Shown: positions 9,284 to 17,300 of the stretch, one piece after another
Layout of the letters: every line of letters begins with the position of its first letter
How positions within the stretch are numbered: the stretch's first letter is position 1
NCBI RefSeq assembly: GCF_001746365.1
Contig: NZ_MJAJ01000007.1
Span: 167,347 to 231,346, forward strand
DNA from: Streptomyces sp. LUP30
GTDB lineage: Bacteria; Actinomycetota; Actinomycetes; Streptomycetales; Streptomycetaceae
Length of the DNA: 64,000 nt
Reading direction: 5' to 3'
Notes under the pieces: model-generated
What the model saw: only the letters and a program-made list of their open reading frames with translations
Told to the model about the DNA's origin: nothing
The model's database searches: none
Position numbers and translations under genes: made by a program

Positions 9284-9679
9284 ATGACGGCGGCCTCGCG
9301 TGCCATGACACGACTGGCGATCTGGCCGGACCTCGCGGAGGGCCGGCCCAGTTGCGGCACCGGCCGGGCGTTGCGCTCGGGCCTTGTCGAGATCGTGCAC
9401 TTCCACTCCGACCGAAGCGTCGACCTGCATCTCACCGCCAAGGCGATCCGCCGGTTCGAGAAGGACCTGAGACACTCCACGGCCATCCGGCTGCTGCCCG
9501 GCTCGTCGTGGGTCACCGTCCATCTGGAGTGCGAGACGGACATCGACCTGCTCATGACGCTGGTCAGCGCCGCCCTGCAGGCCCACCAGAGGCATCCCGG
9601 CGCCGACGACGCCCCCCTCCCGCGATGCAACGACCACCGGGAAGCGACGCTCACCCGCGAGAGCGTCGGCGGCGTCTGA
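9284..9679 (+). CDS. Luciferase-domain (DUF5519-like) protein
   Basis: A 131-residue soluble protein. The block ALRSGLVEIVHFHSD, the VDLHLTAKAIRRFE strand-helix, and GSSWVTVHLECETDIDLLMTLV match the small luciferase-domain family common in Streptomyces; no enzyme activity is established for it. The ATG at 9284 follows a purine stretch, with nothing convincing further upstream. It stands alone, followed by a repetitive spacer. Confidence 0.72.
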   Translation: MTAASRAMTRLAIWPDLAEGRPSCGTGRALRSGLVEIVHFHSDRSVDLHLTAKAIRRFEKDLRHSTAIRLLPGSSWVTVHLECETDIDLLMTLVSAALQAHQRHPGADDAPLPRCNDHREATLTRESVGGV

Positions 9680-9795
9680 ACCCCGTTGGTCCATCGATCC
9701 GTTGGCCCATCACCCCGATACGCCGTCACCTCGATACCTCGTTGCCCCGTTGCCCCCTGGGACCGTCACCCCCGTTGACCCCTGGGCCCGTTGGC

Positions 9796-9826
9796 CTGTC
9801 GGTCTGTCGGTCTGTCGGTCTGTCGG
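9796..9826 (+). repeat. 8-bp tandem repeat (TGTCGGTC)
   Basis: About four copies of an 8-bp unit in the spacer 9680-9967, which also contains scattered CCCCGTTG and GGCGACTGTCGC motifs. No gene is visible in that spacer. Confidence 0.85.
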
Positions 9827-9902
9827 CCGGGTGGGGCGCCACGGCGACCCCACGGCGACTGTCGCGGCGACTGTCGCGACGGCGGTCACGACGACTGGTT
9901 AC

Positions 9903-9917
9903 CTGACGATGCGTCAG
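9903..9917 (+). promoter_or_regulatory. Palindrome CTGACG-ATG-CGTCAG, candidate operator
   Basis: A perfect 6-bp inverted repeat with a 3-bp spacer, directly upstream of an AT-richer GTTATTGT stretch and 51 bp before the start of the gene at 9968. The position suits a repressor site for the two-gene unit ending in the ferredoxin. The binding protein is unknown. Confidence 0.5.
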
Positions 9918-9967
9918 TTATTGTCTGCCGCACCGGAACACGTGCCGACGCAGAAGGGGTGAGCGCC

Positions 9968-10483
9968 ATGGCGGCCGACCCGGACCGTTCGACCCGACCC
10001 CCGCACAGCCCGCAGCCGCAGGGGACCCCCCGTTGGGCGGCGATGTTCTACGACCCGCTCTCGGCGTCCTGGCGGTGCGCAGCCGAATCCCCCGACCGCA
10101 CGCCCGTGTTGTACGCGATCGGCGAGATGACGCAGGTCAAGCGGGCCCGGGGCGACGACGTGACGGTAGCCCTGTGGGGCCCCGACGGCGGTGAGTGGCA
10201 GCGCTTCGACCTCGGCGAGGCCAAGGCCGTCGACGCGCTCGCGCCGGAGTCCGCCGTCCCGCCGAAGGCCGAGGACTCCGCACGTCCCGGCCACGCGAGG
10301 CATGTGGAGCGCCTGGAGGACCGCCGGTACCAGGTGCTCAGGGCAGGCCTGGGCAAGGCGGGTCTCTACGACCTCGCCCCGGACGACGAGAGGGCCGTGC
10401 GGACCCTGGTCGACAGCGTCGACGAGACCACGCTGCGCCGGGTCGCGCACTGGATGGCCCTGGCGGGAAGGCCGATTGAGTGA
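9968..10483 (+). CDS. Conserved hypothetical protein upstream of ferredoxin
   Basis: A soluble 171-residue protein with a Pro-rich N-terminus, a Trp-containing beta-rich block (RWAAMFYDPLSASWRCAAE) and a helical C-terminus (LVDSVDETTLRRVAHWMAL). I do not recognise a named domain. ATG 9968 has AAGGGG at good spacing; the in-frame GTG at 9959 sits on top of that site. It lies 25 bp before the ferredoxin gene and probably shares its transcript, downstream of the palindrome at 9903. Confidence 0.65.
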   Translation: MAADPDRSTRPPHSPQPQGTPRWAAMFYDPLSASWRCAAESPDRTPVLYAIGEMTQVKRARGDDVTVALWGPDGGEWQRFDLGEAKAVDALAPESAVPPKAEDSARPGHARHVERLEDRRYQVLRAGLGKAGLYDLAPDDERAVRTLVDSVDETTLRRVAHWMALAGRPIE

Positions 10484-10508
10484 CCGGTCCGGCGGGCAGG
10501 CACGTCGT

Positions 10509-10694
10509 ATGAGAGTCTCCGTGGACCCTGAGGTGTGTTACGGCTCCGGAGAGTGCGTGCACCGCGTGCCCTCCGTCTTCACCGCGGTGGACGGACTCGG
10601 GGCCGTCATACCGGGACGCGAGGAGACGGGCGGGGACCCCCAGGTGCGGGACATGGCCGAACGATGCCCGTCGCAGGCCATCCGCCTCCACTAG
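10509..10694 (+). CDS. [3Fe-4S] ferredoxin
   Basis: A 61-residue electron-transfer protein. Cys ligands are in CYGSGEC near the N-terminus and ERCPSQAI near the C-terminus; the gap in the first motif (C-x5-C rather than C-x2-C-x2-C) indicates a 3Fe-4S cluster, as in ferredoxins that feed cytochromes P450. No P450 or reductase gene is nearby, so its partner is unknown. It probably shares a transcript with the hypothetical gene upstream. Confidence 0.88.
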   Translation: MRVSVDPEVCYGSGECVHRVPSVFTAVDGLGAVIPGREETGGDPQVRDMAERCPSQAIRLH

Positions 10695-10845
10695 GGGAAG
10701 CCGGAACGGATCCGCCGCGCCCCCGGTGCGGGCCCCTGGGCCCCCGGGAGAGCCCCTGGGCCCGTCGGGAGCGCCCTCGGGGGCGCTCTGGAGGTCGTGG
10801 GTGCGATGTCGCCCTGAGGACCGCGGTGCCGCGGGCAGCGAAAGA

Positions 10846-10883
10846 CCCGGTCGCTGGCGACGGGGGATGCACCAGCGACCGGG
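10846..10883 (+). terminator. 12-bp inverted repeat, candidate terminator
   Basis: Perfect arms CCCGGTCGCTGG and CCAGCGACCGGG with a 14-nt loop, 151 bp after the ferredoxin stop. There is no T-tract, and it may act in both directions. The surrounding 655-bp stretch (10695-11349) has no convincing gene. Confidence 0.55.
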
Positions 10884-11097
10884 CTATGGCCAAGGCTAAC
10901 AAGGCGGCTGGTCCGGCGGGAGTCGACTTCTCACCTGCCCTGCCGTTGTGATCGGGATCACTCTCCGGGGCGGGTTCGATCGTCGGCCCGCTCGCCAGCA
11001 GGCAGGGAGGCGCGATCCGGGACGGCGGGGAGCCGAACGGGCCGGATCGGGCATTCGGGTCAGGGCATGGCGGCAGGAAGCCGCAACACGGCCATCG

Positions 11098-11226
11098 AGC
11101 CGCGGCACGCAGGAGCGCCCAGGGCCTGAGAGGACGCCCGAGCACAAGAAGACGCTCGGTGCGCGAGAGGGCGCCTGAAGCGTGAAAGGACGCCTGGAGC
11201 GTGCGAGGGCGCCTGGAGCGTGAGTG
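11098..11226 (+). repeat. Degenerate ~19-bp tandem repeat
   Basis: Six to seven imperfect copies of a unit resembling AGGGCGCCTGGAGCGTG lie in an otherwise gene-free spacer. The units differ by a few bases and by length (18-20 bp). No reading frame through them looks real. Confidence 0.55.
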
Positions 11227-11349
11227 CCGGCCGCGATCCCCGGGTCCACAAGCATCGCGCCGGAGTCGTACTGCGTTCATGGCCGGACGGCCCAGGAGGC
11301 GGGTCTGCTCGGCATCCCGCCTGAACGGCCGTGAACGTAGCTGTCCGGG

Positions 11350-11544
11350 CTAGCTCGCCCTGCGGCGGGCCGTGCTCGCGTGCGAGCCGGACGCGTCCCC
11401 GTCCTCGGCAGCGAAGGAGGCCGGGAAAGTCTCGTCGTCCCCGAAGTCCGGGGCCTGGAACGGGTTCGTCACCGGAGGCGGCGATGCCGCGGCCGAGTGC
11501 GAGAGGGCCCCCTCCGGGGCGGAGAACAGCGAGGTCAGGTCTAT
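11350..11544 (-). CDS. Small acidic protein with apparent ATA start (tentative)
   Basis: A 64-codon frame on the minus strand, 66 bp after the Tudor-protein stop and in the same frame. Its translation (SLFSAPEGALSH, then NPFQAPDFGDDETFPASF, ending in TARRRAS) has Streptomyces-like codon bias and protein-like composition. No ATG, GTG or TTG lies between the preceding in-frame TAG and the coding block; instead an ATA codon sits six bases after AAGGGGAGA, a good ribosome-binding site. CTG two codons later is the other choice. Alternatives are a start-codon-loss pseudogene or readthrough of the upstream stop. Function unknown. Confidence 0.4.
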   Translation of the reverse strand: MDLTSLFSAPEGALSHSAAASPPPVTNPFQAPDFGDDETFPASFAAEDGDASGSHASTARRRAS

Positions 11545-11610
11545 GAGAGGTCTCCCCTTCGATACAGGCCCGCTAAGGGGCCTGGTGTGCCGTGACCGGG
11601 CACAGCGGTA

Positions 11611-11832
11611 CTACAGCTTGCTCATTTTGGCGTACGGACTCAAGATCCGCAGTTGCGCCGACCCGAAATCCACGAGCGCCGCGATGCCGTCTTCGATGCC
11701 GATCACGCGGCCGAGGCCGTACATGTCGTGCGTGACCTGGTCGCCCACGGCGAAGTGCTTGGGCGGTGGGGCGACCGGAGCCTTGAAGGGGCTGGTAGGC
11801 AAGTAGCGCTTCTGTGCAGCTGGCTTTGTCAT
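11611..11832 (-). CDS. Stand-alone PcrA-type Tudor-like domain protein
   Basis: A 73-residue protein: a basic Pro-rich N-terminus and then a small beta-barrel, FAVGDQVTHDMYGLGRVIGI, followed by AALVDFG and LRILSPYAKMSKL. This matches the C-terminal Tudor-like fold of the UvrD/PcrA helicases, which contacts RNA polymerase, but here it stands without a helicase. A role in contacting RNA polymerase or DNA is inferred from the domain only. The start has GGAG about five bases upstream. A possible small gene follows in the same direction. Confidence 0.72.
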   Translation of the reverse strand: MTKPAAQKRYLPTSPFKAPVAPPPKHFAVGDQVTHDMYGLGRVIGIEDGIAALVDFGSAQLRILSPYAKMSKL

Positions 11833-12143
11833 TGACTCCAGTATGGCCTGAGGTAGTCGGTTCGAGGCAGCCGTCCGCGTGCGCTCTTCGGCACGCAGCC
11901 GATCGACGCCCGCCGCCGTACCGCGGAGAATCCGCGACCGCGCGCCACTGACCTGGTGTTTTGGTGCAGGGGGAGCGGCAGACGCCCGGACTGTTTGACG
12001 CCTTGTTTACTTCGACTGATTTTCTGCATCCGGCACACTTGTGGCGTGCGGTCCGGCCGGCCGGACCGCGCAGCCCGGATTTCACTTCGCCGACCGAGCC
12101 ACTCCCTCGCGCGGGGAGGCCCTCTCCTGACAGGCTCGGACAC

Positions 12144-13403
12144 GTGACGTACGTAGTGACCGTGGACACCTGCATCCCGGAGGGCACTCCGGAGATGGAT
12201 CCGCTTCAGCGTGCCGGCGCCGTGGCGCTCATCGAGGACGGCTTCGACTCCGTCCGGGCCGTCGAGGGGCCCGACGGCGTGAAGGTGGACCTCCTCGACA
12301 CCATCGTGTCCGTCCACCCCGGCGGCGCCCTTCTGAAGGTCGTCGTGGACGCACCGGCGCTGGAGTTCGCGGAGGACTCGGTGCAGGTGCTCGTGGACGA
12401 GCTGCTGGAACGCACCGAGCTGCTGGCCGACTGGACGATCGAACGGTGCGAGGTCGAGCTGCACCAGGACCGGGCCCGAGCCAGCCTCGACGCGGCCGAA
12501 GGCCCGGACGCCCCGCCCGACGACCCGGCCGCCCGCAAGGCCCGCCACACGGCGGCCCCACCCTCCGAGGACGCCGAGGACGGTCACGACACCGGCCGGG
12601 ACGACGGTGAGAGCGCGACGGACGTACGAACCCGGATCCTCGCCATGGCCGACGAACTGCGCTCCTTCCCCCTGACGATGTTCGGTGCCCGCGCCGACGA
12701 CGCACCCGCCGAGCCCGCCGCACCCGCCGGAGCCGTCGGGGTCGCAGAGCCCGCTGTGGCCGCAGTGGCCGCCGGGGCCGAAGGGGCCGCCGGGGCCGAT
12801 GGGGCCGCCGGGGCCGAGACGGCGGGGGTGAGGGCCGAGAGCGCCAGACTCGCCGCCGGCGCCCTGGTATACGCGACCGACATCCTGGTGGAGGAGCTGT
12901 TCGAGGACGTCCAGGTCCTGGCCCAGGAGGACGCGAGCGTCGCGGAGTGCGAGGGCCCCCTGTGGCACCTGGAACGCCTCCCCGACCGCTACGCCCTCCA
13001 GTACGACGCCCGCTTCGCGCGCCGCTTCCTCGTGACGGTGATCGCCCTGACCACCCGCTTCACCGACGGCAGCTTCGGCCGCCTGAGCTGCGTCGCCGAG
13101 GAGATCGCCCTGAGGTTCCTCCTGAACCAGGCGACCACGACCCTGGAGCTGCACGGGCTCCTCGACGAAGAGGTCTCGGCCGCGCTCGACGCGTTCACGG
13201 ACAACGTGTACGAGGTCTACGAGGCGTACGGGGGGATCGGCCACGAGTGGCTCTACGACGACTCGGCCGACGGCGTCCATGAAACCCTCACCAGAGCCGC
13301 ACCGGGAGTCACCTCGACCGCCTTCAGGTCCTGGTTCACGCCGTTCGACGACGGCAGATACGTTCCTCCCCAGGCGCCGGGCGAACCGGAGGAAGCCCGC
13401 TGA
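12144..13403 (+). CDS. Conserved hypothetical protein with Ala-rich linker
   Basis: A 419-residue soluble protein. An N-terminal domain of about 120 residues has alternating strands and helices (ALIEDGFDSVRAVEGPDGVKVDLLDTI), then an Asp/Ala-rich linker containing GAEGAAGADGAAGAE, then a helical C-terminal domain (LVYATDILVEELFEDVQVL, VAEEIALRFLLNQAT) with many Tyr and acidic residues (DNVYEVYEAYGG). I do not recognise a named family. GTG 12144 is the first start giving the full N-terminal domain. It diverges from the Tudor gene, with about 310 bp between them. Confidence 0.7.
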   Translation: MTYVVTVDTCIPEGTPEMDPLQRAGAVALIEDGFDSVRAVEGPDGVKVDLLDTIVSVHPGGALLKVVVDAPALEFAEDSVQVLVDELLERTELLADWTIERCEVELHQDRARASLDAAEGPDAPPDDPAARKARHTAAPPSEDAEDGHDTGRDDGESATDVRTRILAMADELRSFPLTMFGARADDAPAEPAAPAGAVGVAEPAVAAVAAGAEGAAGADGAAGAETAGVRAESARLAAGALVYATDILVEELFEDVQVLAQEDASVAECEGPLWHLERLPDRYALQYDARFARRFLVTVIALTTRFTDGSFGRLSCVAEEIALRFLLNQATTTLELHGLLDEEVSAALDAFTDNVYEVYEAYGGIGHEWLYDDSADGVHETLTRAAPGVTSTAFRSWFTPFDDGRYVPPQAPGEPEEAR

Positions 13404-13490
13404 CCCCACGACGGGCACGTAGGGCATGGGTGCACTGCATGGGTGCGCGGCATGGCGCACGGCTCGGCGCCCGTCGAGGCGCGGTCCTGG

Positions 13491-13559
13491 CTCGTGCGCC
13501 ATGCGCCATGACCCTCGTGCGCCGTGCGCCATGACCCTCGTGCGCCATGCGCCATGACC
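13491..13559 (+). repeat. Three 23-bp tandem repeats
   Basis: Three adjacent copies of a 23-bp unit beginning CTCGTGCGCC and ending GCGCCATGACC; copies 1 and 3 are identical and copy 2 differs by one base. They lie between convergent genes, with more decayed copies on both sides. Confidence 0.9.
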
Positions 13560-13619
13560 CATGTCCTATGCCCCACGCCCGATGCCGCACGGCGGCCGCA
13601 GCAGGCCGGTGGCCGACGC

Positions 13620-14654
13620 TCAGGGCGGCGGGGCCGTCGTCCCACGGACGACGAGACGGGGAGGGACGACGTCCTCCACCGCGGCCGGGGCGGCTCCGCT
13701 CTCCACACGGGCGACGGCCCGGCCGACGGCCAGGCGGGCGAGGCGGGAGACGTCCTGCCCGACGGTGGTCAGGCCGATGTGGGCCAGGCGGGCGAGTCGG
13801 CTGTCGTCGAACCCGACGACCGAGACGTCCCCGGGCACGGTGACGCCGGTGCGCAGAAAGACGTCGAGTACGCCGCTCGCGCAGCGGTCGTTGAAGGCGA
13901 GCACGGCGGTGGGGCGCGGACCCGCGGTCACCAGGGCGCGGGCGGCCGCTGCGCCCGCCTCCTCCGTCGGCCCGCCGGGGAGGACGCGGAGGTGCGCGCC
14001 CAGGCCGTGTCGGTTCATGGCGGTGCGGTAGCCACGGCGCCGGTCGGCGGCGCCGGGCGCGCGACCGCCGTCGACATGGACGACGTCGCGGTGGCCCAGG
14101 GCGACGAGATGGTCCACTGCCTGCCGGGCACCCTCGTCGTCGGCCGTCCGCACGACTTCCGGCCCGGAGCCCGAGCCCGAGGGCCGCAACCGCCGGGCCA
14201 CGGAGACCACCGGCAACTGCCCGGCGAGTTCCGCCAGCCGGGCGGCCGGGACCTGCGGACCGAGCAGGATCAGCGCCTCGCAGCGGTCGGCGAGCAGCGT
14301 CTCCACGGCACGCTGCTCGCTGCGCCCGGCGGCCACCGCGCTCAGCGCGATCTGATATCCGGCCGCGTCGGCCGCCGCGTAGACGCCCTCCACCAGGTCG
14401 GCGTGGAACGGATGCTGCAGAGCGAACTGCACCCCGAGCAGCCGCGAACGCCGGCTGCGCAGCAGTCGCGCCCGCGCGTCGGGCCGGTAGCCGATCTCCC
14501 GTGCGGCCTGAAGCACGCGCTCGCGGGTGGTGGCGCCGGCGCCCTTGGCGTCGCGCATCACGATGGACACCAGAGCCGTGGACACACCGGCTCGTGCCGC
14601 GACGTCCGCGAGTGTGGGCCGCTTCCCGTCCGGTACGGCGGGGGTGAGTGACAC
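13620..14654 (-). CDS. LacI-family transcriptional regulator
   Basis: A 344-residue repressor. The N-terminal helix-turn-helix is PTLADVAARAGVSTALVS with the hinge helix region ERVLQAAREIGYRPD, followed by a periplasmic-binding-protein-like sugar-sensing domain (LLGVQFALQHPFHADLVEGV, VVGFDDSRLARLAHIGLTTV). GTG 14654 is preceded by GGAGGAGGGA at ideal spacing; the longer upstream frame lacks such a site. It is divergent from the TIM-barrel gene, and perfect palindromes sit at both promoters, so it very likely represses itself and that gene in response to a sugar or sugar acid. Confidence 0.92.
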   Translation of the reverse strand: MSLTPAVPDGKRPTLADVAARAGVSTALVSIVMRDAKGAGATTRERVLQAAREIGYRPDARARLLRSRRSRLLGVQFALQHPFHADLVEGVYAAADAAGYQIALSAVAAGRSEQRAVETLLADRCEALILLGPQVPAARLAELAGQLPVVSVARRLRPSGSGSGPEVVRTADDEGARQAVDHLVALGHRDVVHVDGGRAPGAADRRRGYRTAMNRHGLGAHLRVLPGGPTEEAGAAAARALVTAGPRPTAVLAFNDRCASGVLDVFLRTGVTVPGDVSVVGFDDSRLARLAHIGLTTVGQDVSRLARLAVGRAVARVESGAAPAAVEDVVPPRLVVRGTTAPPP

Positions 14655-14704
14655 CGGCGCTCCCTCCTCCGCATACGCGGGAACCGACTCGTCGCACCCG
14701 ACTA

Positions 14705-14716
14705 TAGAACGTTCTA
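14705..14716 (+). promoter_or_regulatory. LacI-type operator TAGAACGTTCTA at the regulator promoter
   Basis: A perfect 12-bp palindrome, 51 bp upstream of the lacI-type gene start. The same AGAACGTTC core is found twice in the operator at 14864, which supports autoregulation. Confidence 0.75.
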
Positions 14717-14759
14717 GGGTCGCTCTGCCGAGCACCGGAGCCGCAACCGGAGCCGCACG

Positions 14760-14807
14760 GGACCTGGACCGGACCTGGACCGGAGCTGGGCCGGAGCTGG
14801 ACCGGAG
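14760..14807 (+). repeat. Four 12-bp tandem repeats in the divergent promoter region
   Basis: Four successive units of the form GGA(C/G)CTGG(A/G)CC(G) lie between the two palindromic operators, so they set their spacing. Confidence 0.7.
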
Positions 14808-14815
14808 TCGAAGGC

Positions 14816-14821
14816 TTGACA
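14816..14821 (+). promoter_or_regulatory. Candidate -35 box TTGACA of the isomerase gene
   Basis: A consensus TTGACA lies about 43 bp before the long operator. A clear -10 is not visible, the best choice being TACTGC at a long spacing. If used, transcription would start just before or inside the operator. Confidence 0.4.
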
Positions 14822-14863
14822 GGGTGGAACACGGGCTGGCGTACTGCTGCACGTGAGCGACGT

Positions 14864-14898
14864 GACTGGAACGTTCTAGCGACTAGAACGTTCCAGTC
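14864..14898 (+). promoter_or_regulatory. 35-bp perfect palindromic operator
   Basis: Arms of 16 bp, GACTGGAACGTTCTAG and CTAGAACGTTCCAGTC, with a CGA spacer. Each arm itself holds the AGAACGTTC core, so it could bind two LacI dimers. It lies 35 bp upstream of the TIM-barrel start codon. Confidence 0.85.
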
Positions 14899-14933
14899 GT
14901 GGACGCCGACGAGGCTCTGGAAGGGTGCTGGGG

Positions 14934-15716
14934 ATGTATGAACTGGCCGTCTGTGCCGAGATGGTTTTCCTGGATCTGCCGATGGACGAGCGGGCCCGGC
15001 GGGTCCACGACGCCGGGTTCCAGGTGGAGATCTGGGACTGGACCCGACACGATCTGGACGCTCTGGCCCGCACTCCGGCCGAGTTCTCCTCCATGACCGG
15101 GTACGTCCGGGGCAGCCTGACCGACGAGGAGGGCGCGGCCGAACTCCTGCGCACCGCCGAGGAGTCGGTCCGGGCGGCGGATCAACTGGGCTGTCCCCGG
15201 CTGAACCTGCACGGCACGGGACTGGACGGCCGGGGTCTGCCCTTGTCGCCCGTGACCGGGGAGCCCACCGGCGCGATGTGGATCGCCGCCCACCGCACGG
15301 TCACCCGGATCGCGGAGCTGGGCGAGAGCGCCGGCGTGGTCTTCACGCTGGAGAACCTCAACACGGCCGTCGACCACCCCGGAGTGCCGTTCGCGACGGC
15401 CGCCGACACCCTGGCCCTGGTCCAGTCGGTGGACCGGCCGGGGCTGCGGATGAACCTGGACCTGTACCACGCCCAGATCGGCGAGGGGAACCTGATCGAA
15501 CTGGTCCGCCGGGCGCACGCACTGGACCTGATCGGCGAGATCCAGGTGGCCGACGTCCCCGGCCGCCGCGAACCCGGAACCGGAGAGATCAACTACCCCG
15601 CGGTGGCCCGCGCCCTGAACGAGCTCGGCTACGAGGGCACGGTCGCGATGGAGGCATGGGCCTCCGACGACCCCGAGTCCGCCCTCGACCGCTTCCGCGC
15701 GGCCTTCACCGTCTGA
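14934..15716 (+). CDS. Hydroxypyruvate isomerase-like TIM-barrel protein
   Basis: A 260-residue xylose-isomerase-like TIM-barrel enzyme. Family marks are CAEMVFLDLPM, the Glu-bearing strand VVFTLENLNTAVDHPG, MNLDLYHAQIGEGN, IGEIQVADVPGRREPGTGEINY and VAMEAWAS, which carry the expected metal-binding Glu, Asp/His and Glu. It probably isomerises hydroxypyruvate or a related sugar acid. ATG 14934 has GGAAGG at workable distance; GTG 14925 is too close to that site. Expression is probably controlled by the divergent LacI protein through the 35-bp palindrome. Confidence 0.85.
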   Translation: MYELAVCAEMVFLDLPMDERARRVHDAGFQVEIWDWTRHDLDALARTPAEFSSMTGYVRGSLTDEEGAAELLRTAEESVRAADQLGCPRLNLHGTGLDGRGLPLSPVTGEPTGAMWIAAHRTVTRIAELGESAGVVFTLENLNTAVDHPGVPFATAADTLALVQSVDRPGLRMNLDLYHAQIGEGNLIELVRRAHALDLIGEIQVADVPGRREPGTGEINYPAVARALNELGYEGTVAMEAWASDDPESALDRFRAAFTV

Positions 15717-16052
15717 GCAGTCCGACGACCGGGACACCAGGCGTCGCTCGGGCCCGACACCTGGTGGTGGAGTCCGTCGGGCAGGTCGTGCGCCGTGGTG
15801 GGAGCGCGGCCCGCTCGTCACAGGTGGTGTGGCAGCCGCCTTGCCGGCCGCCCTCGGCCGGTGCGCCTGGGAAACGCCGCGCCCGGCCACGACTCCCGTT
15901 TCCTCGTCCACGGGACCTGGAACCAGGTACCAGGGTCTGATCAGGGTCTGCTCAGGGCGCCCCCTGATGAGCTGGGCTGCCGGTGCGGAAGAGACTCGTG
16001 GGCGGGCCGGTCGATCACCGGTGCGACCACCACGAGTTTGGAGAGCGTCATC

Positions 16053-17300
16053 ATGAACAGCTCTGCCCGTAGGGCCCGTTGGACCACTCTGGCCGCCTGC
16101 GGAAGCCTGCTGGTGACCCTGGCCGCGGGGGCGGCCGCTCCCGCTTCCGCCGCTCCTTCGGGATCGACACGCGCTGCCGCCCCCGCGCCGTTGCCCGGGC
16201 TGGATCCGTTCGCGCTCAAGACGGCCATCGGCGGCCTGCCGAATGCGGACGTCACCGGCGCGCTGCTACGGATCACCGGTCGGGCGGGCCACTGGTCGGG
16301 CACATCGGGTGTGGGCAACCTGGAGACCGGTCAGGGCGTGCCGCCCGATGCGCACATCCGGATCGGCAGCATCTCCAAGGTCTTCACCGCCACGATCGTT
16401 CTCCAGCTCGCCGCCGAGCACCGGATCGACCTGGACAAGCCCGTCCAGCAGTACGTGCCGGGCGTCCTGCCCGCCGACCTGCCGCCCGTCACGATCGGCC
16501 AGTTGCTCAACCACACCAGCGGCCTTCCGCGCGGCGCCGGCAACTCCGACTTCGGTGACGGCAGCCCCGAATGGTTCGCCGCCAACCGCCTGAAGAGCTT
16601 CACACCACAGCAGGTGATCGACTTGATGGCGGGCCAGCCCATGCAGTTCGCGCCGGGTACCGCGCAGCAGTACAACGGGATGAACTACTACGTCGCCGGC
16701 GTGCTGGTCGAGAAGATCACCGGGCACAGCTTCGCCGACGAGGTCCGGTCCCGGATCACCCGGCCACTCGCCCTGCACGACACCTACGTCCCCGACGCCC
16801 ACGACCCGCGGTTGCCGAGTCCGCACTCCGACGGCTACCTGACGGTCGAGTTCCCGGACGACACGACGCATCCGGTGGACGTCACCGAGCAGAGTCCCTG
16901 GCCCTGGGCGGAGGGGGGCATGATCTCCACCCCCGCCGACCTCGACCGTTTCCTGACCGCGCTCTTCCGCGGCCGCTTCCTTCCGTCGGCCCAGCAGGCC
17001 GAGCTCTTCACGGTCCCCGACGTCCCCAGTTTCCACAGCAGCCAGTGCCGTACCGAGGCCGACGCCGGCCGGGCCTGTATGACCATGGGGCTGATGCGGG
17101 TCACGGCATCCAACGGTGTCGTGGTCTGGGGCAAGACCGGCTCCCGTCCCGGCTACACCAGCGGTGTGTTCTCCACCCGCGACCTCTCCCGCAAGATCAT
17201 CTACTCCCTCAACCCCACCAACCTCAACGGCACTGAGATCCGCTACGTCCAGCAGATCGCCGCCGCCTCCTTCGGCGCCGTGATCCCGGCCAAGAGCTGA
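16053..17300 (+). CDS. Secreted serine hydrolase / D-Ala-D-Ala carboxypeptidase-like
   Basis: A 415-residue exported protein. The signal peptide (residues 1 to about 34) ends at ASA-APS. The beta-lactamase/DD-peptidase fold has Ser106-x-x-Lys109 (SISK), the HTSGLP motif, and Lys361-Thr-Gly (WGKTGS). The second catalytic motif, normally YxN, reads Tyr207-Asn-Gly, an unusual change. The likely substrate is a D-Ala-D-Ala-type peptide or an ester. ATG 16053 begins the signal peptide and follows GGAGAG. It stands alone at the edge of the accessory region. Confidence 0.85.
   Translation: MNSSARRARWTTLAACGSLLVTLAAGAAAPASAAPSGSTRAAAPAPLPGLDPFALKTAIGGLPNADVTGALLRITGRAGHWSGTSGVGNLETGQGVPPDAHIRIGSISKVFTATIVLQLAAEHRIDLDKPVQQYVPGVLPADLPPVTIGQLLNHTSGLPRGAGNSDFGDGSPEWFAANRLKSFTPQQVIDLMAGQPMQFAPGTAQQYNGMNYYVAGVLVEKITGHSFADEVRSRITRPLALHDTYVPDAHDPRLPSPHSDGYLTVEFPDDTTHPVDVTEQSPWPWAEGGMISTPADLDRFLTALFRGRFLPSAQQAELFTVPDVPSFHSSQCRTEADAGRACMTMGLMRVTASNGVVVWGKTGSRPGYTSGVFSTRDLSRKIIYSLNPTNLNGTEIRYVQQIAAASFGAVIPAKS

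Noticed and set aside
7497..9311. 604-codon minus-strand ORF over the permease pair
   Set aside because: Shadow of coupled plus-strand genes with recognisable membrane segments.
11372..11806. Plus-strand 144-codon ORF opposite the Tudor gene
   Set aside because: It is antisense to two better minus-strand frames and lacks a start signal.
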